Assembly: GCA_020025755.1 (NCBI GenBank)
Contig: JAHHRO010000012.1
Location: forward strand, 1-47,422
Source: Butyricicoccus sp.
GTDB lineage: Bacteria > Bacillota > Clostridia > Oscillospirales > Butyricicoccaceae
Direction of reading: 5' to 3'
DNA length: 47,422 nt
Of the stretch, positions 34,136-43,112 are shown in pieces (the first letter of the stretch is position 1; the number at the start of each line of letters is the position of its first letter). Below the pieces are notes generated by a model, which was not told where the DNA came from, made no database searches, and saw only the letters and a list, made by a program, of their open reading frames with translations. The position numbers were made by a program, and so were the translations under genes.

Positions 34136-35662
34136 ATGTTAAAGAAGTTACAAAGGCTGCTCAGCGACCGCCGTGTCGTTGGTGGGGCACTATTACTGAT
34201 CCAAGCCAGTGCAATGATTTGGCTCGTCAATTTCCTGAGTTGGAGATGGATGTGGGTTTACCGTGTCTGCATCATTCTAAGTGCGATCATGGTGATTTGG
34301 CTCATGCGCAAGTATGATAATCCTGCGTACAAGATCCCGTGGATCGTGCTGATCCTATTGTTTCCCATTTTTGGCGGCATATTTTATTTGCTTTGGGGCA
34401 ATACCCCGTTCAATCGCGCACGCGCACGGCATCGGCAGACCTTGCAGTATCCGGACTTTTCCGGTGCGCCTGTGCCGCCTGCAAGCGAAGCACTGTCTGC
34501 ATCCCTGCCAAGGCATACGCGCGGTGCGCGTTATATTGAAAATGAATCTGCCATGCCAGTCTGGTCAGACACGGTAACGAATTACTACTCAGTCGGAGAA
34601 AAGCAGTTCACCGCCATGTGCGAAGCATTGGAACAGGCAGAGCGTTTTATCTTTATGGAGTACTTCATCATTGAAGAAGGAAAGATGTGGAATACGCTGC
34701 TGGATATTTTGGTACGCAAGGCGCGTGCAGGGGTAGAAGTGCGTGTTTTATACGATGATGCCGGCTGTCTGGCTACGCTGCCCCATGGATATGAAGCATA
34801 TCTGAGGGGGTTGGGCATTCGTGCACTGCGGTTCAATCAGTTCATCCCTACACTCAATACCTACCTCAATAACCGCGATCACCGAAAGATCTGTGTTGTT
34901 GATGGAAATGTAGGGTTCATGGGCGGCATTAACCTTGCGGATGAATATATCAATGTAAAAGTGCGCTTTGGGCACTGGAAGGACACTGGGGTGCGGCTGG
35001 CAGGTGCAGGCGTTGCGAATATGACAGAAATGTTCCTGCAAATGTGGGAGTATGCAACCAAAGAGCAGGTATGCGATCGGGCACGTTATATGCCGACCGA
35101 TGTGCGGTGTGGGGATGGTTATGTACAGCCGTTCTATGACAGTCCGCTTGATGACCGCAATGTGGGCGAGACCGCGTATATGCATATTATAAACCGTGCG
35201 CAGCGATATGTATATATTACAACGCCCTATCTGATTTTGGATAATGAGATGATCACAGCCCTGACGGTTGCCGCACAGAGTGGCGTCGATGTGCGTATCA
35301 TCACACCGGGGATTCCGGATAAAAAACTTGTTTATCTGGTGACGCGCTCGTATTATCTGCAGTTACAGCGCGCTGGAGTTAAGATTTACGAATACCGACC
35401 GGGATTTCTCCATGCAAAGATGATCGTTTCGGATGATGATGTGGCGATTGTAGGGACGATGAACATGGACTTTCGTTCGTTTTTCCTGCATTTTGAATGC
35501 GGAACGCTGCTTTATGGCGGTGAGACAATCACAGAGATCCGTGACGATATCTTTGAGACCATCGGAATGAGCCGTGAGATCGATGCCGATTGGTTTCGTG
35601 GAGTGCCTTGGATCACCTCGATCTGTGCTTCTGTTTTAAGGCTGTTCGCGCCAATGCTGTAA
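34136..35662 (+). CDS. cls: cardiolipin synthase (phospholipase D type)
   Basis: A 508-residue membrane enzyme that joins two phosphatidylglycerols into cardiolipin. Two N-terminal transmembrane helices precede a cytosolic-type linker. Two HKD motifs follow, at H249 (HRKICVVDG...GGINLADEY) and H426 (HAKMIVSDD...GTMNMDFRS). The order and spacing are those of bacterial ClsA. The start at 34136 is set by TTGGAGG; a start 8 codons earlier would overlap the promoter region. Confidence 0.95.
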   Translation: MLKKLQRLLSDRRVVGGALLLIQASAMIWLVNFLSWRWMWVYRVCIILSAIMVIWLMRKYDNPAYKIPWIVLILLFPIFGGIFYLLWGNTPFNRARARHRQTLQYPDFSGAPVPPASEALSASLPRHTRGARYIENESAMPVWSDTVTNYYSVGEKQFTAMCEALEQAERFIFMEYFIIEEGKMWNTLLDILVRKARAGVEVRVLYDDAGCLATLPHGYEAYLRGLGIRALRFNQFIPTLNTYLNNRDHRKICVVDGNVGFMGGINLADEYINVKVRFGHWKDTGVRLAGAGVANMTEMFLQMWEYATKEQVCDRARYMPTDVRCGDGYVQPFYDSPLDDRNVGETAYMHIINRAQRYVYITTPYLILDNEMITALTVAAQSGVDVRIITPGIPDKKLVYLVTRSYYLQLQRAGVKIYEYRPGFLHAKMIVSDDDVAIVGTMNMDFRSFFLHFECGTLLYGGETITEIRDDIFETIGMSREIDADWFRGVPWITSICASVLRLFAPML

Positions 35663-36016
35663 GGAAACGGTCGCGGAAATCAATTTTTAGAAATTTGATG
35701 TATCTACAGATTACTGAAAGACCTGTATTCTGAAGCAAGGCTGCACTGCGCTTGTTATGAGATCCGAAGCGGTGAAAATCTGATGTGCTTCGCCACAGGT
35801 GGGCGCATGCAGCCAACCTGTAACAGGGCGCGGCGGGATGGGAAATCTGGGGGATTTATAGGGCGCGATTTCCGGTAATGCTGTGACCAGCTTTGCCGGT
35901 CAAGCCATGAATAGCGCAGGGAATAAACAACATGGATTTCCGTGCAAAACGACAGAAAAGGATTTTCTTTGGTGCAGATCTGTGCTATAATAAAATCGAT
36001 TTGAAAATAAACATGA
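35663..36016. other. gene-free region with serial hairpins, possible structured RNA
   Basis: No credible gene. Successive stems are visible: CGAAGC/GCTTCG (35765-35792), ACAGGT.GGC/GCC.ACCTGT (35796-35822), GGAAATC/GATTTCC (about 35841-35873), and CCGGTAA/TTGCCGG with an inner GCTG/CAGC (35872-35898). A TATAAT-like box lies at 35985-35990. This could be a non-coding RNA or a decayed leader. I do not recognise a family. Confidence 0.35.
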
Positions 36017-36022
36017 TATGAT

Positions 36023-36054
36023 AAAAAACGGCAGGAAATCATGCCGTTTTTTAT
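36023..36054 (+). terminator. terminator/attenuator before the GNAT gene
   Basis: The stem AAAAAACGGCA/TGCCGTTTTTT is followed by ATT. It lies after the TATAAT-like box and before the GNAT start. It therefore ends an upstream transcript or acts as a leader attenuator. Confidence 0.75.
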
Positions 36055-36091
36055 TGTGCCGATCAGGAGAACCATATAGGGGAGGGTAAAA

Positions 36092-36598
36092 ATGCAGATT
36101 CGACAGGCGCGGTTGGGTGATTACCGCGCAATTTATCAGCTCGTGCGTCAGGCGTTTGAAAAGTCGCGTATTTCAGATGGACAGGAGCAGGATTGGATCG
36201 TCGCACAGCGTGGAACAGGACAGTATATCCCACAGCTTGAGCTGGTGGCAGAGAAAGATGGATGTTTGCTTGGACATGTTTTAATGACGAAGCATGAAAC
36301 TTTAGCAGGGATTCCATCCGCATTGTATCTTGCGCCGCTCAGCGTCAGACCTGCGTTTCAGGGGCAGGGCGTTGGCAGCGCGCTGGTGAAAGCGGCCTGT
36401 GTGCATGGTGCAGAGTTGGGATATCATGCAGCATTTTTGGTAGGAGATCCCAGATATTACAGTCGGCTGGGATTTCGTTCAGTCGCTGAATTTGGACTCG
36501 AAAACTGCTCGGAGCTTCCGGATATCTATGTACAGGCGATAGAATTACAGCCGGATGCATTAAAGGACGTACAGGGTACACTCCATTTGAGCGCGTGA
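36092..36598 (+). CDS. GNAT N-acetyltransferase (YhbS-like)
   Basis: A 168-residue acetyltransferase. The acetyl-CoA-binding motif A reads LAPLSVRPAFQGQGVGSALVKAA, followed by GDPRYYSRLGF, which marks the YhbS-like GNAT group. It uses acetyl-CoA to acylate an unknown amine. GGGGAGGG lies just before the ATG. Confidence 0.9.
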   Translation: MQIRQARLGDYRAIYQLVRQAFEKSRISDGQEQDWIVAQRGTGQYIPQLELVAEKDGCLLGHVLMTKHETLAGIPSALYLAPLSVRPAFQGQGVGSALVKAACVHGAELGYHAAFLVGDPRYYSRLGFRSVAEFGLENCSELPDIYVQAIELQPDALKDVQGTLHLSA

Positions 36599-36686
36599 TC
36601 TGATATTAAATAGAGCGAGTAGCTGTCACAGGAGAGTGCTTTTTAGGGTCACTTCAACGCTGCACACCAGGATCCAAGACGTTATG

Positions 36687-36723
36687 AAAAAAGCCCCGTA
36701 TCAAACGATACAGGGCTTTTTTT
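36687..36723. terminator. bidirectional terminator of tRNA-Leu and GNAT
   Basis: The stem AAAAAAGCCC.GTATC/GATAC.GGGCTTTTTTT has A and T runs on both sides. It lies directly downstream of the minus-strand tRNA and faces the convergent GNAT gene. Confidence 0.9.
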
Positions 36724-36725
36724 CG

Positions 36726-36812
36726 TGGTGCCGTCAGCGGGAATCGAACCCGCACAGTATTGCTACCGAGGGATTTTAAGTCCCTTGTGTCTACCAGTTC
36801 CACCATGACGGC
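36726..36812 (-). tRNA. tRNA-Leu (anticodon UAA)
   Basis: An 87-nt class II tRNA with encoded CCA. The acceptor GCCGTCA pairs with TGACGGC, discriminator A. The anticodon loop is ACTTAAAATC with anticodon TAA. A long variable arm (CGGTAGCAATACTG) and T-arm GCGGGTTCGATTCCCGC follow. All stems close. Confidence 0.97.
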
Positions 36813-36827
36813 ACTTCTAACTTGGTT

Positions 36828-36857
36828 ATTATACCAAACAAACTACTGTACTGTCAA
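36828..36857 (-). promoter_or_regulatory. promoter of tRNA-Leu
   Basis: On the minus strand, perfect TTGACA (36857-36852) and TATAAT (36833-36828) are separated by 18 nt, 15 nt upstream of the tRNA. Confidence 0.85.
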
Positions 36858-37002
36858 TGCGGCACTAAAAAAATATATGATATTATCGAGCAGCAATCAT
36901 TTTTTTGGCTCTGATAAAAAATACAGCAGACACCAGATTCCCTCTATTCCGCACCGATTATGGAATATAGCAGGGGGGATTTTGACTGAATCTATTAGGG
37001 CT

Positions 37003-37560
37003 TCAGTCTGCAAACAGCTGCACCCAATACGTCCTGCCATTGATGACAGCCTGTCCCACACCAATGCGTCCGAATCGGCTGGACAGAATATTGGCACGGT
37101 GTCCACTCGACCCCATCCATGCAGACATGACCTGCTGCGCGCTTGTCTGTCCCATTGCAATGTTTTCGCCTGCCGCACGATAGGATACCCCAGCTTCTGT
37201 CAGCGCAGTCATGCCGCGAGCACCGTTGGGACGTGTATGAGAAAACTTTCTGGCGATCTCTGCTGCACGCACATTGGCTGCCCGGGTCATGGCGGCGTCC
37301 TGTTTGAGTGCACGCAATCCATTCTTTGCGCGTTCTGCATTGACCTGCTGGATGACGCCCTGTGCGCCTGATGTGACCTGTGTGTTCTGTCCCGAATACT
37401 GTGGTTTGCCAAGCGGCTTGTGCATCGGTTTCCAGCGAAGATCCGCCTGTGCATACATTGCGGGTTTCTCTGGCTGCGAGACCGCCTGTGCCTGTGATGC
37501 ACCTGACATCAAGAGTGTGCCCATCAGCACAACCGCTGGAATCGTAATCTTTCGCTTCAT
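37003..37560 (-). CDS. secreted CAP-domain (SCP/PR1-like) protein
   Basis: A 185-residue exported protein. A signal peptide (MKRKITIPAVVLMGTLLMSGASQAQA) and a short linker precede a CAP domain of about 120 residues with VNAERAKNGLRALKQD, GENIAMG and SSGHRANIL motifs, like YkwD of Bacillus. Bacterial CAP proteins are extracellular and mostly of unknown function. The catalytic-like His/Glu cleft residues are retained in HTRPNG and GENIA. The start at 37560 is set by AGGAGG and the signal peptide; a longer frame would remove the signal from the N-terminus. Confidence 0.92.
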   Translation of the reverse strand: MKRKITIPAVVLMGTLLMSGASQAQAVSQPEKPAMYAQADLRWKPMHKPLGKPQYSGQNTQVTSGAQGVIQQVNAERAKNGLRALKQDAAMTRAANVRAAEIARKFSHTRPNGARGMTALTEAGVSYRAAGENIAMGQTSAQQVMSAWMGSSGHRANILSSRFGRIGVGQAVINGRTYWVQLFAD

Positions 37561-37677
37561 ATAAAAAATCCTCCTGTGATGTGGGTTTTCGCCTGTTGGC
37601 TTGTTTTCCATGATACGGAAAGATAACCCGAAATTGCAATGGAAATATGCGGAATAACGACTAAAATACAGAAAAAA

Positions 37678-37707
37678 GGTATGGAAATCCCCATGGATTT
37701 CCATACC
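37678..37707 (-). terminator. terminator of the DUF896-cca-HD operon
   Basis: The perfect 13-bp stem GGTATGGAAATCC/GGATTTCCATACC, read on the minus strand, is followed by TTTTTT. It lies downstream of the HD gene. Confidence 0.85.
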
Positions 37708-37820
37708 TTCCACTTATTTTATGCATATTTCTCTGTTGTATCGGGAACAAATCTGCTTTTGATCACGTCCTCCTGCCGGTCAGACAGAAAGCACAATTTC
37801 CTGTTTCTACACCTTTTGCC

Positions 37821-38393
37821 TTACTCTGCACGAGATTCATGCAGGTATGTGGCTTCCAGGTCGGACAGATGCAGCTTGACTGCAAGCGGATATTTCTCGT
37901 ATGCATTTGCGATTGCAAATGAGCCTGCGCGTGCAGAATCATCAAAACCGCCCATGTGCCAGCGGATCGCGACTGCTTCTTCATTCTTGAGCCGCATGAA
38001 CCGTTCAATGAGGAATACCGACTTTTCTCCGTGTCCATAGGGAAAGCGATCATTGACCACATAGACTGGAACCTTTTCCCATACGCCATCATCATTTTTT
38101 CGATTGCGGTATTCCACATCATAGAATCCTGCCTTACACAGATCATGGAGCAAGGTGCAGATTGTACAGCTCTCCAAATTATCGATCGCAGGATCATAAT
38201 GCTTTTCCAAAAATACACGGTATACATTGAGGCTATGCTCCAGCAGACCGCCTTCATAGGCAGCGTGGAAACGTGTGGAGGCAGGGGCAGAAAAGAAATC
38301 TGTACTCTCCATCCATTCCAACAGCTTATCCGCACCACGTCGGGTAACATTGGCACGAAACAGGTCAATAAATTCTTGTTTGTTATCTGTCAT
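37821..38393 (-). CDS. HD-domain hydrolase
   Basis: A 190-residue protein of the HD superfamily with metal ligands visible at H53 (GGLLEHSLNV) and H83-D84 (LLHDLCKAG) and a later GHGEKS block. This resembles small HD phosphohydrolases acting on nucleotides or RNA ends. The start at 38393 follows GGAAGGAG. It overlaps the end of the CCA-adding enzyme gene by 11 nt, so it is probably co-regulated with tRNA end repair. Substrate unknown. Confidence 0.85.
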   Translation of the reverse strand: MTDNKQEFIDLFRANVTRRGADKLLEWMESTDFFSAPASTRFHAAYEGGLLEHSLNVYRVFLEKHYDPAIDNLESCTICTLLHDLCKAGFYDVEYRNRKNDDGVWEKVPVYVVNDRFPYGHGEKSVFLIERFMRLKNEEAVAIRWHMGGFDDSARAGSFAIANAYEKYPLAVKLHLSDLEATYLHESRAE

Positions 38394-39726
38394 GACGACT
38401 CTCCTTCCACTCACTCGCGCAGGTGCGCAGTGCATGCGGCTCATTGGGCAGATGCCCCTCAACCACCTGTGTCAGCAGCCAGCGCAAGCCTTCGCCGATC
38501 TCTGTGCCTGAGAAGCCAAGTTCCTGCATGGTATATCCGTCCACTGCCAGCGTTTTCAGGGTCAGGCAGGGTGCCTGTGCGCAGATCCCATTGACCAATC
38601 GCTCGGTGTGCTGCAATTCCTGTAAATGAATCGGAAAGGTATTCTGCCCGGTATAATCTGCTTTCTTGACTGAGAGCAGCTGACGCACCACGGTTTCTCC
38701 ATGCTTTGCAAGACTGCGGCGCACCTGTCTTTCATCCTGTCCGAGACCGTGATCGTGGAGTGCTACCAGTGTTTCCACCTCTGTGCGCAGTGCGTTTGGT
38801 GCACGCAGCCGCTTCAAGATCTGCTGGGTCAATTGTGCACTCATCTTTGGGTGACCATAGAAATGCCCGATCCCCGTTTCATCCATGCTATAGGTATGCG
38901 GCTTTCCGCTGTCATGGAGCAGCATCGTCCAGCGCAGCACAGGCTGTGCCGGTATAGCCTCCACGGTACGAATGGTATGTTCCCACACATCATAACAATG
39001 ATGTGGGTTATGCTGACATAGCCCAAACATAGGAGAAAGCTCGGGCAATACAACTGCAAGGACGGCACGATATTGCCGCAGGGCACGCCCTACATAACGA
39101 CTCGTCAAGATCGTGTTGAGCTCGGCAAATACGCGCTCAGAAGCAATGCACTCCAACCGCTGCATTTGCCGGTACATGGCATAAACGGTATCGGGCTCGA
39201 TCTCGAACCCCGTCTTTGCCGCAAAACGCACGCCGCGCAGGATGCGCAGCGCATCCTCTGTAAAGCGCAGATCCGGATTGCCGACCGCGCGCAGGACTCC
39301 GGATTGCAGATCCTCTCTGCCGCCAAATGGGTCACACAGACCGCGCACCGGATGATACGCCATCGCATTGATGGTAAAATCACGTCGAGCCAGATCATCT
39401 TCCACGCGTGAGAGAAAGCAAATGGCATCCGGGTGCCGTCCGTCTGTATAACTGCCCTCTCCACGGTAAGTCGTGACCTCCAGTGCCATATCATCCATAA
39501 TGACTGTCACCGTTCCATGCTGTATGCCCGTCAGCCGCACATTGGGAAAGAGTTTTTGCACCTCGTCCGGTCGTGCACTTGTGGTGAGATCCCAGTCGTG
39601 CGGCATCACACCGCACAGGCTGTCTCGCACACAGCCGCCAACCATCCATGCGGTATGTCCGGCATGTTCCAGCGTCTCGATCGCTGCACAGACAGCGTGG
39701 GGCGGCACGATCGCAGACCGGATCAA
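38383..39726 (-). CDS. cca: CCA tRNA nucleotidyltransferase
   Basis: A 447-residue class II nucleotidyltransferase. The active-site block is GGCVRD (about residues 30-35) with D44 and D46 in HDWDL; RRDFTINAMA and the EDALRILRGVRFAAKTGF region identify the tRNA-end group. A C-terminal HD domain (LLHDSGKPHTYS) is fused, as in many Firmicute members, and may trim 2',3'-cyclic ends. It adds or repairs the 3' CCA of tRNAs. The start is TTG, overlapping the DUF896 stop by 4 nt, with AGGAAAGG upstream. Confidence 0.93.
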   Translation of the reverse strand: MIRSAIVPPHAVCAAIETLEHAGHTAWMVGGCVRDSLCGVMPHDWDLTTSARPDEVQKLFPNVRLTGIQHGTVTVIMDDMALEVTTYRGEGSYTDGRHPDAICFLSRVEDDLARRDFTINAMAYHPVRGLCDPFGGREDLQSGVLRAVGNPDLRFTEDALRILRGVRFAAKTGFEIEPDTVYAMYRQMQRLECIASERVFAELNTILTSRYVGRALRQYRAVLAVVLPELSPMFGLCQHNPHHCYDVWEHTIRTVEAIPAQPVLRWTMLLHDSGKPHTYSMDETGIGHFYGHPKMSAQLTQQILKRLRAPNALRTEVETLVALHDHGLGQDERQVRRSLAKHGETVVRQLLSVKKADYTGQNTFPIHLQELQHTERLVNGICAQAPCLTLKTLAVDGYTMQELGFSGTEIGEGLRWLLTQVVEGHLPNEPHALRTCASEWKESRHDR

Positions 39727-39935
39727 TTGCCTTTCCTCTTTTGACGCAGGCGATAGGATGTACCATCCGGATTGAGGACAACGGTATTGTCGAGCTGTGC
39801 CTTCAGGCTGTTACGGAATCCTGCAATGTATGCTTCGCGCAGTTGTTTCTGTTCTGCCTGTTCCTCTGGGGTCAAGCCCTCTTCTCTTGCTTTTTTTGCA
39901 AGCGCATTGATGCGCTGGATTTTTTCATCTGTCAT
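39723..39935 (-). CDS. DUF896 (YnzC-family) small protein
   Basis: 70 residues with the family pattern RINALAKKAREEGLTPEE followed by EQKQLREAYIAGFR and a basic tail. DUF896 proteins are Firmicute-specific, mostly helical and of unknown function (Bacillus YnzC is linked to the SOS response in some strains). It is the first gene of the operon, overlapping cca by 4 nt. Confidence 0.93.
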   Translation of the reverse strand: MTDEKIQRINALAKKAREEGLTPEEQAEQKQLREAYIAGFRNSLKAQLDNTVVLNPDGTSYRLRQKRKGN

Positions 39936-40010
39936 GGATCCAGTTCCCTCCGTTTCTTGGAATCAGCGTCCGATCCGAGCAGATCGTTGGCATGATATCG
40001 TTTTATGTTT

Positions 40011-40039
40011 ATTATAACAGTCCTTCTGCACCGTGTCAT
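40011..40039 (-). promoter_or_regulatory. promoter of the DUF896-cca-HD operon
   Basis: On the minus strand, ATGACA (40039-40034) and a perfect TATAAT (40016-40011) are separated by 17 nt, about 75 nt before the DUF896 start. Confidence 0.75.
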
Positions 40040-40086
40040 TCTCTTTTTCAGAAAAGTATTTCCTCTTTTATCTCGTTCATCTATCC

Positions 40087-40115
40087 TTGACCGACACAAA
40101 CGCACATGATACAAT
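40087..40115 (+). promoter_or_regulatory. promoter of the sulfhydrylase gene
   Basis: TTGACC (40087-40092) and TACAAT (40110-40115) are separated by 17 nt, about 39 nt upstream of the start. No S-box or T-box leader fits in the short 5' region. Confidence 0.75.
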
Positions 40116-40153
40116 AAAACCAGTTCGTGATTCTAAATTTGGAGGGATCTTGC

Positions 40154-41419
40154 ATGAAAATTGAAACGCAATGCCTGCATGAAGGCTATCACCCAAAAAA
40201 CGGAGAGCCAAGTGCACTGCCGATCGTACAGTCTACTACATACCGTTTTGATTCGACCGAACATATTGCCGGTCTGTTCGATATGCCAACTGAGTTTATG
40301 TATTCCCGTTTTGCCAATCCGACCTGTGATGCGGTCGAAAAGAAGATCGCGGCTCTCGAGGGCGGTGTGGGCGCAATGCTCACTTCCTCTGGTCAGGCGG
40401 CTTGCCTGCTTTCCGTTTTGAATCTGTGCTCTGCCGGTGACAGTTTCATTGCGGCTTCCACTATCTACGGCGGTACCATCAATCTGTTCGGTGTTACGCT
40501 CAAAAAGCTGGGGATCGAATGCATCTGGGCAGATGCGGAAGCAGATGCCGAGGAAGTTCAGAAGCTGTTCAAGCCAAATACCAAGGCTGTTTTCGGTGAA
40601 ACACTGGCAAATCCTGCACTGACCGTATTCGATATCCAAAAATGGGCAGACATCGCACACAAAAACGGTGTACCGCTTATCATCGACAATACATTTGCGA
40701 CCCCTTACCTGTGCCGTCCGATCGAGTTTGGTGCAGATATCGTGGTCCATTCCACCACCAAATATATGGATGGACACGCGGTACAGGGCGGCGGCGTTAT
40801 CGTCGATAGCGGAAAGTTCGACTGGGCAGCTTCTGGCAAATTCCCTGATTTTACCGAGCCGGACGAAAGCTATCACGGCGTTGTCTATACCCGCGACTTT
40901 GGAAACCTCGCATACATCATCAAGGTGCGTATGCAGCTGATGCGTGATTTTGGCTGCTATCCGGCGGCACACTCTGCATTCCTGCTCAATCTCGGTCTGG
41001 AGACCCTGCCTGTTCGCATGCAGCGGTACTGTGAAAATGCACGCACCGTTGCAAAGCACCTTCAGGGATGTGAGAATATTGCCCATGTACGTTATCCTGC
41101 GCTCGAAACCGATCCGCACTACGCACGCGCGCAGAAATACATGCCGCTTGGTACATCTGGCGTCATGTCCATTGATATCAAGGGCGGCAGAGAGACTGCT
41201 ATGAAGTTTATGGACAGCCTCAAGCTGGCATCCAACGAGGTACATGTTGCGGATATCCGCACTTGTGTCTTGCATCCGGCATCTGAGACCCATCGTCAGC
41301 TGACAGATGAACAGCTCGTTGCAGCAGGCATCCAGCCCGGACTCGTGCGTCTGTCCGTCGGATTGGAAAACGTAGAAGATATTATCGCAGATCTCGATCA
41401 GGCACTTGCGCAGCTTTGA
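40154..41419 (+). CDS. O-acetylhomoserine sulfhydrylase / Cys-Met metabolism PLP enzyme
   Basis: A 421-residue fold-type I PLP enzyme of the Cys/Met metabolism family. The PLP lysine is K203 in HSTTKYMDGH, and the phosphate-binding loop lies in TSSGQAACL. The long form with the PDFTEPDESYHGVVY insertion is typical of O-acetylhomoserine aminocarboxypropyltransferase (MetY), which makes homocysteine from O-acetylhomoserine and sulfide. A methionine gamma-lyase activity cannot be excluded from sequence alone. The start at 40154 follows GGAGGGA. It heads an operon with a GNAT gene and a small membrane protein. Confidence 0.9.
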   Translation: MKIETQCLHEGYHPKNGEPSALPIVQSTTYRFDSTEHIAGLFDMPTEFMYSRFANPTCDAVEKKIAALEGGVGAMLTSSGQAACLLSVLNLCSAGDSFIAASTIYGGTINLFGVTLKKLGIECIWADAEADAEEVQKLFKPNTKAVFGETLANPALTVFDIQKWADIAHKNGVPLIIDNTFATPYLCRPIEFGADIVVHSTTKYMDGHAVQGGGVIVDSGKFDWAASGKFPDFTEPDESYHGVVYTRDFGNLAYIIKVRMQLMRDFGCYPAAHSAFLLNLGLETLPVRMQRYCENARTVAKHLQGCENIAHVRYPALETDPHYARAQKYMPLGTSGVMSIDIKGGRETAMKFMDSLKLASNEVHVADIRTCVLHPASETHRQLTDEQLVAAGIQPGLVRLSVGLENVEDIIADLDQALAQL

Positions 41420-41441
41420 TCGCAGTATGGAGGTGTCTTTT

Positions 41442-41897
41442 TTGCATATCCGTCCAATCCGTGCTTCTGATAAGGACTATTTCTTATCTGCAGTACGTTC
41501 CTTTTATCAATCCCCAGCTGTTTGCCATGCCATTCCTGTTCAGAATGCTGAACGAACCTTTGAACTGCTTATGCATGGCAGCAGCTATGCCGACTGTCTC
41601 ATTGCAGAGTCTGACGAAGGCAGACCCGTCGGCTACTGTCTGCTTGCGCTGACATGGTCAAATGAAGCAGGCGGACTTTGTGTATGGCTTGAGGAGATCA
41701 TGGTAGACGAAAGCTGTCGTTCCTCTGGCGTAGGGCGCAAACTCATCTCTGCTGTACACGAAAAGTATCAAAATGCTGTACGATTTCGTCTGGAGGTCAC
41801 CGATGAAAATCCGCGTGCAGCCGCACTCTATCGTATTCTGGGCTTTGAAGACCTGCCTTATCGCCAAATGACGATGGACATGCCCCCCGAAGCCTGA
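41442..41897 (+). CDS. GNAT N-acetyltransferase
   Basis: A 151-residue acetyltransferase with motif A EEIMVDESCRSSGVGRKLISAV and the late RLEVTDENPRAAALYRILGFE. The start is set as TTG at 41442 because GGAGGTG lies exactly 6 nt upstream. An in-frame ATG five codons earlier overlaps that site and has none of its own. It follows the sulfhydrylase by 22 nt, so it is probably co-transcribed. Substrate unknown. Confidence 0.85.
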   Translation: MHIRPIRASDKDYFLSAVRSFYQSPAVCHAIPVQNAERTFELLMHGSSYADCLIAESDEGRPVGYCLLALTWSNEAGGLCVWLEEIMVDESCRSSGVGRKLISAVHEKYQNAVRFRLEVTDENPRAAALYRILGFEDLPYRQMTMDMPPEA

Positions 41898-41920
41898 GTT
41901 CTTTTCAAGGAGGGGTCGTA

Positions 41921-42133
41921 ATGACTTTTATTGTCTATTGTGTGCTCATTTTTACACTGGCTTTGTCGCTGGGCGTGATCGTCCGCTGTTTTGTTTCCGT
42001 CAGTCGAGAGCCATCGGTCCCGAAGTTATCCGCGATCACCGCTGCTGTGCTGCTCTGCCTCTTTTTGATGCTGATTTCTCAGCAGACCGGACGTCCGTTT
42101 GGTGACCTTTTCCAACCGTTATTCCCATCTTGA
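41921..42133 (+). CDS. small two-pass membrane protein
   Basis: 70 residues with two hydrophobic segments (FIVYCVLIFTLALSLGVIV and ITAAVLLCLFLMLI) joined by a short basic/Ser-Pro loop. AAGGAGGGG precedes the ATG, and a strong terminator follows. No family is recognised. Its position as last gene of the sulfhydrylase operon gives no clear role. Confidence 0.65.
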   Translation: MTFIVYCVLIFTLALSLGVIVRCFVSVSREPSVPKLSAITAAVLLCLFLMLISQQTGRPFGDLFQPLFPS

Positions 42134-42137
42134 TTGT

Positions 42138-42190
42138 AAAAGATCCCTGTCCAGTGATACACAAGGAGTGTATTGGACAGGGATCTTTTT
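42138..42190. terminator. terminator between convergent genes
   Basis: The stem AGATCCCTGTCCA/TGGACAGGGATCT with an outer T-run (TTTTT) on the plus strand. It ends the sulfhydrylase operon and touches the stop of the convergent HD gene. Confidence 0.9.
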
Positions 42191-42704
42191 AATCCGGTAT
42201 GAGCATGGCACGCGCGACTGTACGATAAACGCACTGTGTCATTTCTTTTGCTGCGACCACTTTATCTGCTGTGGTTACGATCCAGGCCTCGCGAGAACGG
42301 GGCAGGATCGGAGAAAGCGGAAACATATGTGCCGCGATCGCTTGCCGCTGTTTATCAGTCAGCGCGAAATAACGAGATGCGCGTTTTGCAGCGAGAGGAC
42401 CATGAACGAACGCATGCATATGAGTCAGGCGGCGCACACCGCGATACCGCCGCAGGAAACGCTTGAACCACTCGTCTCTCCAGTCATAACCAAAAAAGTC
42501 ATGCAGCAATGCCGCTCGTGTTACGGAAATGATTTCCTCAGCAGGAACGCCCAGTGCGCAAGCCATACGATACGCCATACGCGCTGTTGCAACCGAATGA
42601 TCGTATACAGAATTATCAACGCCATGATGTATAAGATTTTTACAGTCATCGAACACAGGATGTGCCAAAATGTCCGCTGTTGCGGACTCGAATGAAGGAA
42701 CCAT
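42189..42704 (-). CDS. HD-domain hydrolase
   Basis: A 171-residue HD-superfamily protein. H36 lies in YDHSVATARMAY and the paired ligands H68-D69 in ALLHDFFGYDW; a later HMHAFVHGPLAAKRA block supplies further metal ligands. This resembles the YfbR/uncharacterised HD group found in many Clostridia. The start at 42704 follows AAAGGAGG. It is the last clearly chromosomal gene before the accessory region. Confidence 0.87.
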   Translation of the reverse strand: MVPSFESATADILAHPVFDDCKNLIHHGVDNSVYDHSVATARMAYRMACALGVPAEEIISVTRAALLHDFFGYDWRDEWFKRFLRRYRGVRRLTHMHAFVHGPLAAKRASRYFALTDKQRQAIAAHMFPLSPILPRSREAWIVTTADKVVAAKEMTQCVYRTVARAMLIPD

Positions 42705-42958
42705 TGGAACCGCCTCCTTTCTTCTATTGTATGTGGTTTTGTGTATCTTTGCAAGCACTCTGCCGAAATTTTTTGGTTTTTATTTTTTGGTTCATTGTGA
42801 AATAAATCGAACACTTAGAGCGTATCTGAAAAGCAAAAGTGAGGAATGGTTTGGAGCATGATAACTGTATCTCGTGGGGAAATGGCAAATACACGATAGG
42901 AATTAACAGACGAACCGTGGGGACGCATAAAGGATATGCTCCAGCATTCCAAAACGAT

Positions 42959-43045
42959 TTCCATAGTGCTGCTCGTTATGACAAGTTAGCATCTTCTTTG
43001 CTTGCCCTTCTTTATCTTGCGTCTATTGTTATTTTGCTGAAATAA
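42959..43045 (+). pseudogene. C-terminal remnant of an IS5-family transposase
   Basis: About 29 codons reading FHSAARYDKLASSLLALLYL and ending in ASIVILLK resemble the end of IS5-type transposases (typically F..IATRYDKLA.NFLA...LA...). The stop falls where those proteins end. No catalytic DDE region remains upstream, so this is a decayed insertion sequence. The reading frame extends upstream to 42839 without recognisable similarity. Confidence 0.65.
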
Positions 43046-43112
43046 ACCAAATTTGTGGATTTTTCACAAACGCACTAGCCACTCCTGTTACAAATTTATT
43101 TCAGCACTGCAA
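43036..43112. repeat. inverted repeat near the IS remnant
   Basis: GCTGAAATAAA (43036-43046) and TTTATTTCAGC (about 43102-43112) are exact complements, 55 nt apart. They could be a worn insertion-sequence end or a hairpin. The left arm overlaps the transposase stop. Confidence 0.45.
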
